From positions 620,001 to 684,000 of the forward strand of contig NZ_FKIF01000010.1 in NCBI RefSeq assembly GCF_900078705.1: DNA of 64,000 nucleotides, given 5' to 3'. Below the pieces are notes generated by a model that was not told the DNA's origin, ran no database searches, and saw only the letters and a list, made by a program, of their open reading frames with translations. Positions 11,166 through 18,854 of this stretch are shown one piece after another. Both the position numbers and the translations under genes were made by a program. Every line of letters begins with the position of its first letter. Within the stretch, counting starts at the first letter, position 1. The stretch is from Bordetella ansorpii (GTDB lineage Bacteria; Pseudomonadota; Gammaproteobacteria; Burkholderiales; Burkholderiaceae_B).

Positions 11166-12833
11166 TCAATGTCCTATCTTCAGATTGGTGCGCGCCAGCA
11201 GGATCACCGGCAGCAGGCCCGCCAGCACGATGGCCAGCGCGGCGACCGCGCCTTCCTCGTAGGTGCCGCGCGCGGCCTCGGCATACAGCCAGGTGGCCAG
11301 CGTGTCGAAATTCATGGGGCGCAGCAGCAGGGTGGCGGGCAGCTCTTTCATGGCGTCCACGAACACCAGCAGCGCGCTGGCGGCGATCGCCGGGCGCAGC
11401 AGCGGCAGGTGCACGCGGCGCAGCGTGCCCGCGGCGTTCTCGCCCAGCAGGCGCGAGGCCTGTTCCAGCGACGGCGGAATGCGCGACAGTCCGGCCTCGA
11501 TGCCGCCCGCGGGCATGGCCAGGAAGCGCAGCGTGTAGGCCACCACCAGCGCGCCCATCGAGCCCATCAGCAGCAGTCCGTCCAGGTTCAGCGCATCGGC
11601 CAGGGCATGGTCGATCAGCGTGAAGGGCGTCAGCAGGCCGATCGCCAGCACCGTGCCCGGCAAGGCATAGCCCAGGCTGGCGATGCGCAGGCAGGCGCGG
11701 CCGGGATGGAAGCGTGCGCTTTCGCGCAGGGTGCGACCGGCCCAGGCCACGGTCAGTCCGCACAGCACCGTGACCACCGTGGCCGAGCCGGCCAGGATGA
11801 AGGTATTGCCGAGCCCGGCCAGCAACTGATGCGATACGCCGCCTACCAGATGCAGGCGCTTCCAGGTCTCGGCAACCAGATACAGCGCCGGCGCGACGAA
11901 GCCCAGCAGCACCGGCATCCAGCCCAGTGCGATGGCGAGCAAGGCGCCGGCGCCTTGCAGCCGGCGCGCCTGCATCGGCCGCATGCGCTGCGTGTTGGCA
12001 TAGCGCTGGCGCTTGCGGCCGTGGCGCTCCAGCAGGATCAGCGCGACCACCAGCGCCAGCATCGACAGGGCGATCTGCGCCGCGCCGGCCAGGTCGGAGC
12101 GCGTGACCCAGGTGCTGTAGATGGACACCGTCAGCGTCTGCACGCCCAGGAATTCCGAGGCGCCGATGTCGTTCAGCGTTTCCAGCAAGGCCAGGCTGAC
12201 GCCGACCACGATGGCCGGGCGCGCCAGCGGCAGCGCCACGCGCAGGAACACCTCGGCGCGGCCGGCGCCCAGCGTGCGGGCCGCTTCCAGCAGGCTGGCC
12301 GCCTGCGTCATGAACATCACGCGGGTGCTGAGGTACACGTAGGGATACAGCACGAAGCCCAGCACGAATATCGCGCCGTAGATCGAGCGCAGGTCGGGCA
12401 GGCGGAACTGGCGCGGGCTGTCGTAGCCCAGCATGGCGCGGATGGCGCCCTGGATGGGCCCGATGGGATGCAGCAGGTCCAGGTAGGCGAAGGCGATGAT
12501 GTAGGTCGGCACCGCCAGCGGCAGCAGCAGCGCCCAGGTCAGCGTGCGCCGGCCGGGAAAGTCATAGGCCGTCACCAGCCAGGCCGATCCCGTGCCCAGC
12601 AGGGTCACCAGCACGCCCACGCCCAGCAGCAGGATGGCGGTATTGGCCAGGGCGGTGGGCAGCACGTTCTGCGCCAGGTGGCGCCAGTGTTCCAGATCGG
12701 CCTGCAGCGCCCACCAGGCCAGCGCGGCCAGCGGCGCCAGCACGGCCAGGGCGATCAGCACCGCGGCGCCCAGCCAGCCGGCGCCGCGTTCGGCGCGCGG
12801 GCTCATGACCCGCGGCAATGTCTGTTTATGCAT
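11166..12833 (-). CDS. fbpB: Iron(III) ABC transporter permease
   Basis: This 555-residue inner-membrane permease is of the fused FbpB/SfuB type, with two homologous halves and about twelve hydrophobic segments. The start chosen is the ATG at 12833 (MHKQTLPRVMSPRAERG), followed by a transmembrane helix (AAVLIALAVLAPLAALAWW). An ATG nine codons later is possible. EAA-like loops are visible in both halves (LEAARTLGAGRAEVFLRVALP; LEQASRLLGENAAGTLRRVHLP). It couples with fbpC (4-nt gap) and lies 167 bp after fbpA with a strong hairpin between, a common way to express the binding protein above the membrane parts. Confidence 0.92.
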   Translation of the reverse strand: MHKQTLPRVMSPRAERGAGWLGAAVLIALAVLAPLAALAWWALQADLEHWRHLAQNVLPTALANTAILLLGVGVLVTLLGTGSAWLVTAYDFPGRRTLTWALLLPLAVPTYIIAFAYLDLLHPIGPIQGAIRAMLGYDSPRQFRLPDLRSIYGAIFVLGFVLYPYVYLSTRVMFMTQAASLLEAARTLGAGRAEVFLRVALPLARPAIVVGVSLALLETLNDIGASEFLGVQTLTVSIYSTWVTRSDLAGAAQIALSMLALVVALILLERHGRKRQRYANTQRMRPMQARRLQGAGALLAIALGWMPVLLGFVAPALYLVAETWKRLHLVGGVSHQLLAGLGNTFILAGSATVVTVLCGLTVAWAGRTLRESARFHPGRACLRIASLGYALPGTVLAIGLLTPFTLIDHALADALNLDGLLLMGSMGALVVAYTLRFLAMPAGGIEAGLSRIPPSLEQASRLLGENAAGTLRRVHLPLLRPAIAASALLVFVDAMKELPATLLLRPMNFDTLATWLYAEAARGTYEEGAVAALAIVLAGLLPVILLARTNLKIGH

Positions 12834-12949
12834 GCGGCAACATCGAATACGACGCCGATTGCGGCGTGGGAAGAGGCGCGGGCCTCGGGGCTTGCCGCGT
12901 GGGGAAAGGGCAGGTTTCGCCCGGCCATGCGCGGACGGCAAAAAAGCGC

Positions 12950-12970
12950 AAAGCGGCCCGGGGCCGCTTT
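12950..12970 (-). terminator. Strong hairpin between fbpA and fbpB
   Basis: A perfect 10-bp stem (AAAGCGGCCC / GGGCCGCTTT) with a 1-nt nominal loop lies 30 bp downstream of the fbpA stop. On the minus strand a T-rich stretch (GCGCTTTTTT) follows shortly. It likely acts as a partial terminator or mRNA end stabiliser that lowers fbpBC relative to fbpA. T-runs on both sides make it potentially bidirectional. Confidence 0.7.
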
Positions 12971-13000
12971 TTGCCTGTGACCGGCACGTGCCGTGGCGCG

Positions 13001-14041
13001 TCAGTTGTCGAAGCCCACCTTGTCGACCAGCTCGCTGGCCTGCTTGCGGTACTTGGCGATCTCGGCCACGGGCAGGGGATCGACCTTCAGTTCGCCGAAG
13101 CTGGCCACCACCGGGTCCAGTTTCACGCCCTTGCGGACCGGGTACTCGTAGTTGGCCTGGGCGTACAGCGTCTGGGCCGGTTCGGACACCAGGAACTCCA
13201 GCAGTTTCACGGCATTGGCCTTGTTGGGCGCGTACCTGGCCACCGAGGCGCCGCTGACGTTGACGTGCGTGCCGCCGCTCTTGTCGTTGGCGAAGGTCGG
13301 GCGGACGACCTTGATGGCGTCGCCCCACTTGCGGGCGTCGGTGCCCGGCTCGGCGTTCTTCATGTGGCCGACGTAATAAGCGTTTGCCAGGCCGATGTCG
13401 CAGATGCCGCCCAGGATGTCGCGGGCCACGTCGCGGTCGCCGCCGGTGGCCTTGCGGCCCAGGTTGTCCTTCACGCCGCGCAGCCACTTCTCGGTGGCCT
13501 CGGCGCCGTCATGGGCGATCATCGCGGCCACCAGGCCGGTGTTGTAGGGGTGCTGCCCCGAGCGGATGCAGACCTTGCCCTTGTATTTGGGATCGGCCAG
13601 GTCTTCGTAGTGGAAGCTGGTGATCGGCAGGTCTTTCTCGACGTACAGCACGCGGTCGCGCAGCGACAGCACGTACCAGTTGCCGTCCGCGCCGCGCAGG
13701 TTGGCGGGCAGCACCTCGTTGAGCGTCTTGGACTGGATCGGCTGGGTGATGCCGCCATCGACCAGGTCGATCAGGTTGCCGATGTCCACGGTCATCAGCA
13801 CGTCGGCGGGCGACTTGCTGCCCTCGGCCTTCACGCGTTCCAGCAGGCCATCCTTGACGAACACCGTATTGACCTTGATGCCGCTGTCCTTCGTGAACGC
13901 GTCCAGCAGCGGCTGGATCAGCTTGGGCTCGCGGGTGGTGTAGAGACTGACCTCCTCGGCGGCCGAAACCGGCAGGGACAGGGCGGCGGCGCCGGCCAGC
14001 GCCAGGACGCGCAGCAGGGGCAGAGGCTTGAAGGAGGGCAT
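13001..14041 (-). CDS. fbpA: Iron(III) ABC transporter periplasmic binding protein
   Basis: A 346-residue periplasmic ferric-binding protein. Residues 1-27 form a Sec signal peptide ending PVSA. The mature part has VSLYTTREPKLIQPLLDAF at its start. The paired iron-ligand tyrosines of the family are present in GLANAYYVGHM (Tyr222-Tyr223), with the C-terminal NYEYPVRKGV region conserved. It is the first gene of fbpABC. A 14/19 match to the Fur consensus lies about 52 bp upstream of its start, so iron repression is expected. Confidence 0.93.
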   Translation of the reverse strand: MPSFKPLPLLRVLALAGAAALSLPVSAAEEVSLYTTREPKLIQPLLDAFTKDSGIKVNTVFVKDGLLERVKAEGSKSPADVLMTVDIGNLIDLVDGGITQPIQSKTLNEVLPANLRGADGNWYVLSLRDRVLYVEKDLPITSFHYEDLADPKYKGKVCIRSGQHPYNTGLVAAMIAHDGAEATEKWLRGVKDNLGRKATGGDRDVARDILGGICDIGLANAYYVGHMKNAEPGTDARKWGDAIKVVRPTFANDKSGGTHVNVSGASVARYAPNKANAVKLLEFLVSEPAQTLYAQANYEYPVRKGVKLDPVVASFGELKVDPLPVAEIAKYRKQASELVDKVGFDN

Positions 14042-14092
14042 CGGCAGACTCCGGTAATGCGACGGGCGCGGCAGGTAGCGCGTCCTGTCAAC

Positions 14093-14111
14093 GAAAATGA
14101 TTATCAACAAC
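14093..14111. promoter_or_regulatory. Fur box upstream of fbpA
   Basis: GAAAATGATTATCAACAAC matches the 19-bp consensus GATAATGATAATCATTATC at 14 positions, with the core AATGAT.ATCA intact. It is 52 bp upstream of fbpA, in an AT-rich patch within GC-rich DNA. Iron-dependent repression of fbpABC is the expected role. Confidence 0.8.
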
Positions 14112-14164
14112 CTGATGAATGCGGGAAGATAGCAGGAAGAGCGCCCTCGTTCAACTATCTGACA

Positions 14165-14201
14165 GCTTGCTGGCCGCCGGCGGTGCCGGCGGCCAGCAAG
14201 C
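14165..14201. other. Perfect 17-bp inverted repeat with 3-nt loop
   Basis: Arms GCTTGCTGGCCGCCGGC (14165-14181) and GCCGGCGGCCAGCAAGC (14185-14201) pair without mismatch around GGT. It lies in the fbpA/fpr divergent promoter region and no T-tract follows on either strand. Its role is unknown: insulator-like terminator between divergent promoters, 5' UTR structure of fpr, or a protein site. Confidence 0.7.
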
Positions 14202-14406
14202 GCATGCGCTCGCCGGCATCGGGTGCGATCAAGGTGCAAAGCGTCCTGAAACCCCGGAGACAAGGCATAAGGGTATAACTGAAAGATGAGAGCGGTTCTC
14301 GACTGGATCGGGTAAACTCGGGACATCCTTGCCTTGCGCGTTCCTTTTTCGCAGCGCGCTTCCGGCCTTAAAAGGCGCATTTTCGCGCCGCATTCTTCAG
14401 ATCGAC

Positions 14407-15183
14407 ATGGCAGCTTTCAATACCGAGCGCGTGCTCAGCGTGCGCCACTGGAACGACACGCTTTTCTCGTTTACCACCACCCGCGACGCCGCCCTGCGTT
14501 TCCACAACGGCCACTTCGTCATGATCGGCCTGGAAGTCAATGGCAAGCCCCTGATGCGCGCCTACAGCATCGCCAGCGCCAACTACGAAGAAAACCTCGA
14601 GTTCTTCAGCATCAAGGTGCAGGACGGTCCGCTCACCTCGCGCCTGCAGCACCTGAAGGAAGGCGACACCATCCTGGTCAGCCGCAAGCCGGTCGGCACG
14701 CTGGTCGCCGACGACCTGAAGCCTGGCAAGCACCTGTACCTGTTCGGCACGGGCACCGGCCTGGCGCCCTTCATGAGCATCATCAAAGACCCGGACATCT
14801 ACGAGCGCTACGAAAAAGTGGTGCTGGTGCACGGCGTGCGCTGGGTCAACGAATTGGCCTACGCCGACTTCATCGAGCGCGAACTGCCCGACAACGAGTT
14901 CTTCGGCGACGTGGTCCGCAACAAGCTGGTGTACTACCCCACCGTCACGCGCGAACCCTTCCGCAATCAAGGCCGCATCACGGCCCTGATCGAAAGCGGC
15001 AAACTGTGCCAGGACGTGGGCCTGCCGCCCCTGGATCCGGCCGTCGACCGCGCCATGATCTGCGGCAGCCCGCACATGCTGGCCGACATCCGCGAACTGC
15101 TCGATGCCCGGGGCTTCGAAGTCTCGCCGGGCGTGGGCGAGCCGGGCGACTACGTGTTCGAACGCGCGTTCGTCGAGAAGTAA
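14407..15183 (+). CDS. fpr: Ferredoxin--NADP+ reductase
   Basis: This 258-residue FAD enzyme exchanges electrons between NADPH and ferredoxin or flavodoxin. It has the length and landmarks of the bacterial (Azotobacter-type) FPR: the FAD-binding RAYSIAS (RxYS motif), LYLFGTGTGLAPFMSI for NADP/FAD, MICGSPHMLADI, and a C-terminal FVEK. The ATG at 14407 (MAAFNTERVLSVRHWND) is chosen by family N-terminus; upstream in-frame codons are not family-like. It is divergent from iron uptake genes, consistent with a redox/iron stress role. A strong hairpin follows. Confidence 0.93.
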   Translation: MAAFNTERVLSVRHWNDTLFSFTTTRDAALRFHNGHFVMIGLEVNGKPLMRAYSIASANYEENLEFFSIKVQDGPLTSRLQHLKEGDTILVSRKPVGTLVADDLKPGKHLYLFGTGTGLAPFMSIIKDPDIYERYEKVVLVHGVRWVNELAYADFIERELPDNEFFGDVVRNKLVYYPTVTREPFRNQGRITALIESGKLCQDVGLPPLDPAVDRAMICGSPHMLADIRELLDARGFEVSPGVGEPGDYVFERAFVEK

Positions 15184-15229
15184 CCCGGATGACGCTTCGG
15201 GACGGGTGTCCCGTCTCGCGAGATGCCAT

Positions 15230-15258
15230 GACAACGCCGGCTCATTGCCGGCGTTGTC
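15230..15258 (+). terminator. Hairpin after fpr
   Basis: A perfect 11-bp stem (GACAACGCCGG / CCGGCGTTGTC) with loop CTCATTG lies 46 bp after the fpr stop, between convergent genes. There is no T-run, so it is an imperfect but likely bidirectional terminator. Confidence 0.6.
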
Positions 15259-15304
15259 GCGTCCGGACCCCTGCCGGCCGGCCGGCCGCAAGCAGGCCCG
15301 CCAC

Positions 15305-16129
15305 TCAGTGGCGCCCGGCCGCCAGCAGGATGTCCTCGGCCCGGCGCACGAAAGGCGGATCGATCATCTTGCCGTCCAGCAGGAAGGCCGTGCGGCCGGC
15401 CTGTCGGGCCGCCGCCACGATGCGTTCGGCCTGCGCCACCTCGGCCACGCCCGGCGCATACACGGCATTGGCGATGTCGACCTGGCTGGGATGGATGCAG
15501 GACTTGCCCAGGAACCCCAGCCGGCGTGACAGCTCGGCCTCGGCTCGAAAGCCATCCGCATTGCCCACGTCGGGATAGGCCGCGTCCATCACGTACTTGC
15601 CGCTGGCGCCGGCCGCCAGCCGCACCGACAGCATGATGCCGTGCAGCGTGTCGGATTCGTAGCGGGCGATGCCCAGCGGCTCCAGCAGGTCGCCCAGTCC
15701 CAGTTGCAGGCCGCATACGCGCGGGTGCGCCGCGGCCAGTTCCGCCGCGTGGCGCAGCCCCTGCGCGGTCTCGATGTTCACCAGCACCGGGCATTGCCAG
15801 CCCTGCGCCGTGATGGCCTCGACGGCCTGGCGCACCGCGTCGGCGTGGTCCACCTTGGGCAGATTGATGATGTCGATCGGGGCGCCCGCCAGCCCTTGCA
15901 GATCCTGCAGGAAATCCGTCGTGCCGGGAGCATTCACCCGGACGATGATCCTGCGGCCCGGGCGCGGCTGCGCCGTCTTCAGCCACCGGGCCAGATTGCG
16001 CCGCGCGGTGGGCCGGTCCTCGGCCGCGACCGCGTCCTCCAGGTCGAACGACAGGGCATCCGCGCGGCTGGCGGCGGCCTTGGGGAACAGTTCCGGCCGG
16101 CTGGCCGGCACGAACAGCTTGCTTTTCAT
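15305..16129 (-). CDS. CitE-like CoA-ester lyase (HpcH/HpaI aldolase family)
   Basis: A 274-residue TIM-barrel protein of the CitE/malyl-CoA lyase family, which cleaves or forms C-C bonds of 3-hydroxyacyl-CoA or hydroxy acids with Mg2+. Visible features: KSKLFVPASRPELFPKA at the N-terminus, the SFDLEDAV acid motif, RVNAPGT, VLVNIETAQGL (metal ligand Glu), LQLGLGDL and GFLGKSCIHPSQV. The start at 16129 has GGAGA just upstream. It is divergent from a LysR gene with an inverted repeat between. The specific substrate (citramalyl-, malyl-CoA or other) cannot be told from sequence. Confidence 0.88.
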   Translation of the reverse strand: MKSKLFVPASRPELFPKAAASRADALSFDLEDAVAAEDRPTARRNLARWLKTAQPRPGRRIIVRVNAPGTTDFLQDLQGLAGAPIDIINLPKVDHADAVRQAVEAITAQGWQCPVLVNIETAQGLRHAAELAAAHPRVCGLQLGLGDLLEPLGIARYESDTLHGIMLSVRLAAGASGKYVMDAAYPDVGNADGFRAEAELSRRLGFLGKSCIHPSQVDIANAVYAPGVAEVAQAERIVAAARQAGRTAFLLDGKMIDPPFVRRAEDILLAAGRH

Positions 16130-16205
16130 GCGATGTCTCCGGGTCTTTTCCCGGATTCTGGCAAACAAGCGAGGGCGCAGGAGTATGCTGCGCATACGAT
16201 CAAAC

Positions 16206-16220
16206 GATAGAAAACCTATC
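16206..16220. promoter_or_regulatory. Inverted repeat GATAG-N5-CTATC, candidate LysR operator
   Basis: A perfect 5-bp dyad (GATAG AAAAC CTATC) lies in the AT-richer 94-bp spacer between the CitE-like gene and the divergent LysR gene, only 3 bp before the LysR start. Probably the regulator's own binding or autoregulatory site. Confidence 0.45.
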
Positions 16221-16223
16221 ATC

Positions 16224-17138
16224 ATGAACCTTCGTGCCCTGGAAACGCTGGTGGCCGTGGCGCACCATGGCTCGATGGCCGCGGCGGCCCGGCAACTGAA
16301 CCTCACGCATGGGGCTGTCGCTCAGCAGGTGCGCGCGCTGGAGGAGTCGCTGGGCGTGGCGCTGGTGGCTCGCGCCGGCCGCACGGTGCACCTGACCGAG
16401 AAGGCCGTGCAATTGCTGGACCCGATGCAGCAGGTGCTGGCCGAGGTGGACCGCATCCGCTACCTGGCGCGCACCAGCGAGATGGTGGGCGAGCTGCGCC
16501 TGGGCGCCGGCAACACCGTGTTGAACAGCATGCTGCCGGTGATCCTGGAGCAGTTGGTCAAGGACCACCCCATGATCGCCGTCGACATCCGGCCCGGTTT
16601 GTCGCCCGCCTTCTACACCGCCATCGAGCACGGCGAACTGGACGCGGCCATCGCGCTGCAGGCGCCGTATCCCGTTCCGAAAAGCCTGGGCTGGGAGTTG
16701 CTGCGCGAGGAACCCTACGTGCTGGCGGCCGCGTCACGCCATGCCGGCGACGACCCGCACCAGTTGCTGGCCACACAGCCCTTCATCCGCTACAAACGCA
16801 GCGAATGGGGTGGCCGGCAGGTGGAGAACTACCTGCGCGCCGCCGGCATCCGCCCCAACGAGCGCTTCGAGGTGAACGCGATCGAGTCCATCGCGGTGAT
16901 GGTCAGCCGGGGCCTGGGAGTGGCCATCCTGCCCCTGTCGACCAATGACGTGATGATGCGGCTGGGCCTGGCGCAGATTCCCCTGCCGGCTTATTGCGAA
17001 CCACGCCGCTTCGGCCTGATCTGGTCGCGCGCGTCGCCGCGCATCAGCCTGGTGCAGGCCTTGCTGCGCACGGCTCGGGCGGAGTATGCCAAGCGCGAGC
17101 CGGTCAATGCGGCTTGGGGCGCGGCCGCCGACGCCTAG
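16224..17138 (+). CDS. LysR-family transcriptional regulator (divergent from CitE-like lyase)
   Basis: A 304-residue LysR-type regulator. The HTH is MNLRALETLVAVAHHGSMAAAARQLNLTHGAVAQQVRALEESLGVALVARAG, residues 1-52. The effector domain includes MLPVILEQLVKDHPMIAVDIRPG and the late MVSRGLGVAILPLS. The start at 16224 matches the family N-terminus. Divergent placement makes the CitE-like lyase its likely target. A hairpin follows the stop codon. Confidence 0.92.
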   Translation: MNLRALETLVAVAHHGSMAAAARQLNLTHGAVAQQVRALEESLGVALVARAGRTVHLTEKAVQLLDPMQQVLAEVDRIRYLARTSEMVGELRLGAGNTVLNSMLPVILEQLVKDHPMIAVDIRPGLSPAFYTAIEHGELDAAIALQAPYPVPKSLGWELLREEPYVLAAASRHAGDDPHQLLATQPFIRYKRSEWGGRQVENYLRAAGIRPNERFEVNAIESIAVMVSRGLGVAILPLSTNDVMMRLGLAQIPLPAYCEPRRFGLIWSRASPRISLVQALLRTARAEYAKREPVNAAWGAAADA

Positions 17139-17140
17139 CG

Positions 17141-17198
17141 ATGCCGGGTCGGTCTGCCTGCGGCGCTCCCTCCAGGCGAGGGCAGGCCGACCCGGCAT
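17141..17198 (+). terminator. Long-stem hairpin after LysR gene
   Basis: A 12-bp perfect stem (ATGCCGGGTCGG / CCGACCCGGCAT) encloses a 34-nt loop with a further short CTGCC/GGCAG pairing. It begins 3 bp after the LysR stop, in a convergent junction. Likely a terminator for both sides; no T-run. Confidence 0.5.
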
Positions 17199-17231
17199 GC
17201 TCGTCGAGGCACGCCGGTCGGCTCATTACCC

Positions 17232-17452
17232 TCAGGGTGCGCGCAGCACGGTGGATGCCCGCGCGGCCTCTATCGCCGCCTCCGCATCCTCACGCAGCAG
17301 CAGGCGATCGCGCATCAATGCCTGGGCGCCGTCCTCGACCGCGCGCACGTAGCCGTCGTGGTCGCCGTAGCGCTCCTCCAATGACAGCCGCTGATCCCCG
17401 GCGGCCAGCATGGCCGCCAGGGCGGGCGCCGTGTCAGGCGTCCGCTGGGTTC
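17232..17452 (-). pseudogene. Possible remnant of an alpha/beta-hydrolase C-terminus
   Basis: On the minus strand this stretch reads LSLEERYGDHDGYVRAVEDGAQAL followed by RDRLLLREDAEAAIEAARAS. This resembles the conserved C-terminal tail of a large secreted alpha/beta-hydrolase-domain family (RYG.H..YV..V...A..LV..RFLLPEDA). Only about 70 residues remain, without an obvious start, and the frame runs into the end of the Bug receptor gene. I read it as the decayed 3' end of a former neighbour. It could be chance; a profile search would decide. Confidence 0.4.
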
Positions 17453-18421
17453 TTATTCCGGCTGGATGCCGGCCTTCTTGATGATCTCGCCCCACTTCGT
17501 CGATTCGGCTGCCTGGAACTGCTTCAGTTCCTCGGGCGTGGACGTGGCGGGAGCGGTGCCTGTGTTGGCGTAGAACTGCTTCGCGACGTTGCTCTCGGTC
17601 GCCTTCACCATCAGCTCGTTCAGGCGCTTGACCACCGCCGGCGGCGTGCCGGCCGGCGCGTAGGCCGCGAACCAGTAGCCCATTTCATAGCCCTTCACGC
17701 CGGCCTCGTCGATGGTGGGCACGTCCGGCGCCAGCGGGGAGCGCTTCAGGCCCGTCACGCCCAGCGCGCGCAGCTTGCCGGCCTTCACCTGCGGCAGGCC
17801 CGTGGCCGTATCGGTGATCATCATGTCGATCTGGCCGCCCATCAGGTCGGTCACGGCCGGCGGATTGCTCTTGTACGGCACGTGCAGCAACTGCACGCCG
17901 GCCATCTGCTGCAGCAGTTCGCCCGCGACGCGGCTGCTGGAGCTGCCGCTGCCGAAACTCATCTTGCCCGGGTTCTTCCTGGCCATTTCCAGGAAGTCGC
18001 CCACGCTCTTGGCCTGCGAGGCCGGATTGACCACCATGATCTGGCCGCCCTTGCCCAGCAGGGTGATGGGGGCATAGTCCTTCACGGGGTCGTACTGCAG
18101 CGTCTTGTAAAGGTGCTCGTTGGCCGCATGGGTGGTGTTGGTGGTGATCAGCACGCGGTAGCCGTCCGGCGCGGCGCGGGCCACGTCCTGCGCGCCGATC
18201 ATGGCGCTGGCGCCCGGCTTGTTCTCGATGACCACGGCCTGGCCCGTCTGTTCGGTGACGCCTTGCGCGATGGCGCGGCCGATCTGGTCGGTGGCGCTGC
18301 CAGCCGCGAACGGCACGACGAAAGTGATGGGCTTGGTCGGGAAATCCTGCGCGCTGGCGGCCAGCGGCAGCGCGGCGACGGCACACAAGGCGGCCAGTCG
18401 GGTCAGGGTGAAAAATCGCAT
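17453..18421 (-). CDS. Bug-family tripartite tricarboxylate transporter receptor (TctC-like)
   Basis: A 322-residue periplasmic substrate receptor of the Bug/TctC family, abundant in Bordetella relatives. Residues 1-24 form a signal peptide (LTRLAALCAVAALPLAASAQ). Family motifs follow: DFPTKPITFVVPFAAGSATD, GQAVVIENKPGA, APDGYRVLITTNTTHA, GKMSFGSGS, LLHVPYKS, GGQIDMMITD, KLRALGVTG. No TctA/TctB membrane subunits are beside it, which is usual for orphan Bug genes. It lies 59 bp after the AtuA-type pair on the same strand and probably binds a carboxylate handled by them. Confidence 0.93.
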   Translation of the reverse strand: MRFFTLTRLAALCAVAALPLAASAQDFPTKPITFVVPFAAGSATDQIGRAIAQGVTEQTGQAVVIENKPGASAMIGAQDVARAAPDGYRVLITTNTTHAANEHLYKTLQYDPVKDYAPITLLGKGGQIMVVNPASQAKSVGDFLEMARKNPGKMSFGSGSSSSRVAGELLQQMAGVQLLHVPYKSNPPAVTDLMGGQIDMMITDTATGLPQVKAGKLRALGVTGLKRSPLAPDVPTIDEAGVKGYEMGYWFAAYAPAGTPPAVVKRLNELMVKATESNVAKQFYANTGTAPATSTPEELKQFQAAESTKWGEIIKKAGIQPE

Positions 18422-18480
18422 GGTTGTCTCCTGTGGGATGTCGTTATGAACGCGAAGGTGAAAAAGGGAAGACGCGCCTC

Positions 18481-18843
18481 TCAGCCCGGTACGTCGGGCA
18501 GGCGCGCCGCCAGCGCCGCGGGCACGGCGACAGGCAGGTCCAGCAGATGGAAAGAGAGGCTCTTGCCGTGCGCGTCCAGGTTCAGCGCGTCGTTCACGCC
18601 GCCGTCCAGAACGCCTTCCAGCACGAAATTCATGGCCTCCAGGCCGGTCAGCACATAGCGCGTCACGCGCACCGGCCGGCGGTAGGCGAACCATTCGGCG
18701 ACGCGCGCCTCGGTCACCTGGTCCAGCAGGATCGCGTGGCATTCGGCATCCCAGGCGATCAGGCTCAGGTTCGAGATGTCGCCCTTGTCGCCCGAGCGGC
18801 TGTGCGCCAGGCGGTACAGCGGTACATCCACGGTGTTCATCAT
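18481..18843 (-). CDS. AtuA-associated small ferredoxin-fold protein
   Basis: About 120 residues starting MMNTVDVPLYRLAHSRSGDKGDISNLSLIAWDAE. This R.GDKGD..N motif is characteristic of the small partner encoded after AtuA-like proteins, or fused to their C-termini. The ATG at 18843 has GAGGA 8 nt upstream. An ATG at 18858 overlaps the atuA-like stop as ATGA and could also be used, giving five extra residues. The pair is translationally coupled. Biochemical role unknown; the context is acyclic terpene or carboxylate catabolism. Confidence 0.8.
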   Translation of the reverse strand: MMNTVDVPLYRLAHSRSGDKGDISNLSLIAWDAECHAILLDQVTEARVAEWFAYRRPVRVTRYVLTGLEAMNFVLEGVLDGGVNDALNLDAHGKSLSFHLLDLPVAVPAALAARLPDVPG

Positions 18844-18854
18844 GGTTGCGATCC

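Larger units (their letters stand above)
14042..14406. other. 365-bp divergent intergenic region, fbpA / fpr
   Basis: The gap contains no gene. It holds the Fur box at 14093-14111 near fbpA, a perfect 17-bp hairpin at 14165-14201, and a TATAAC hexamer at 14274-14279 that could be a -10 element for fpr, though no convincing -35 stands 17 bp before it. Confidence 0.6.
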
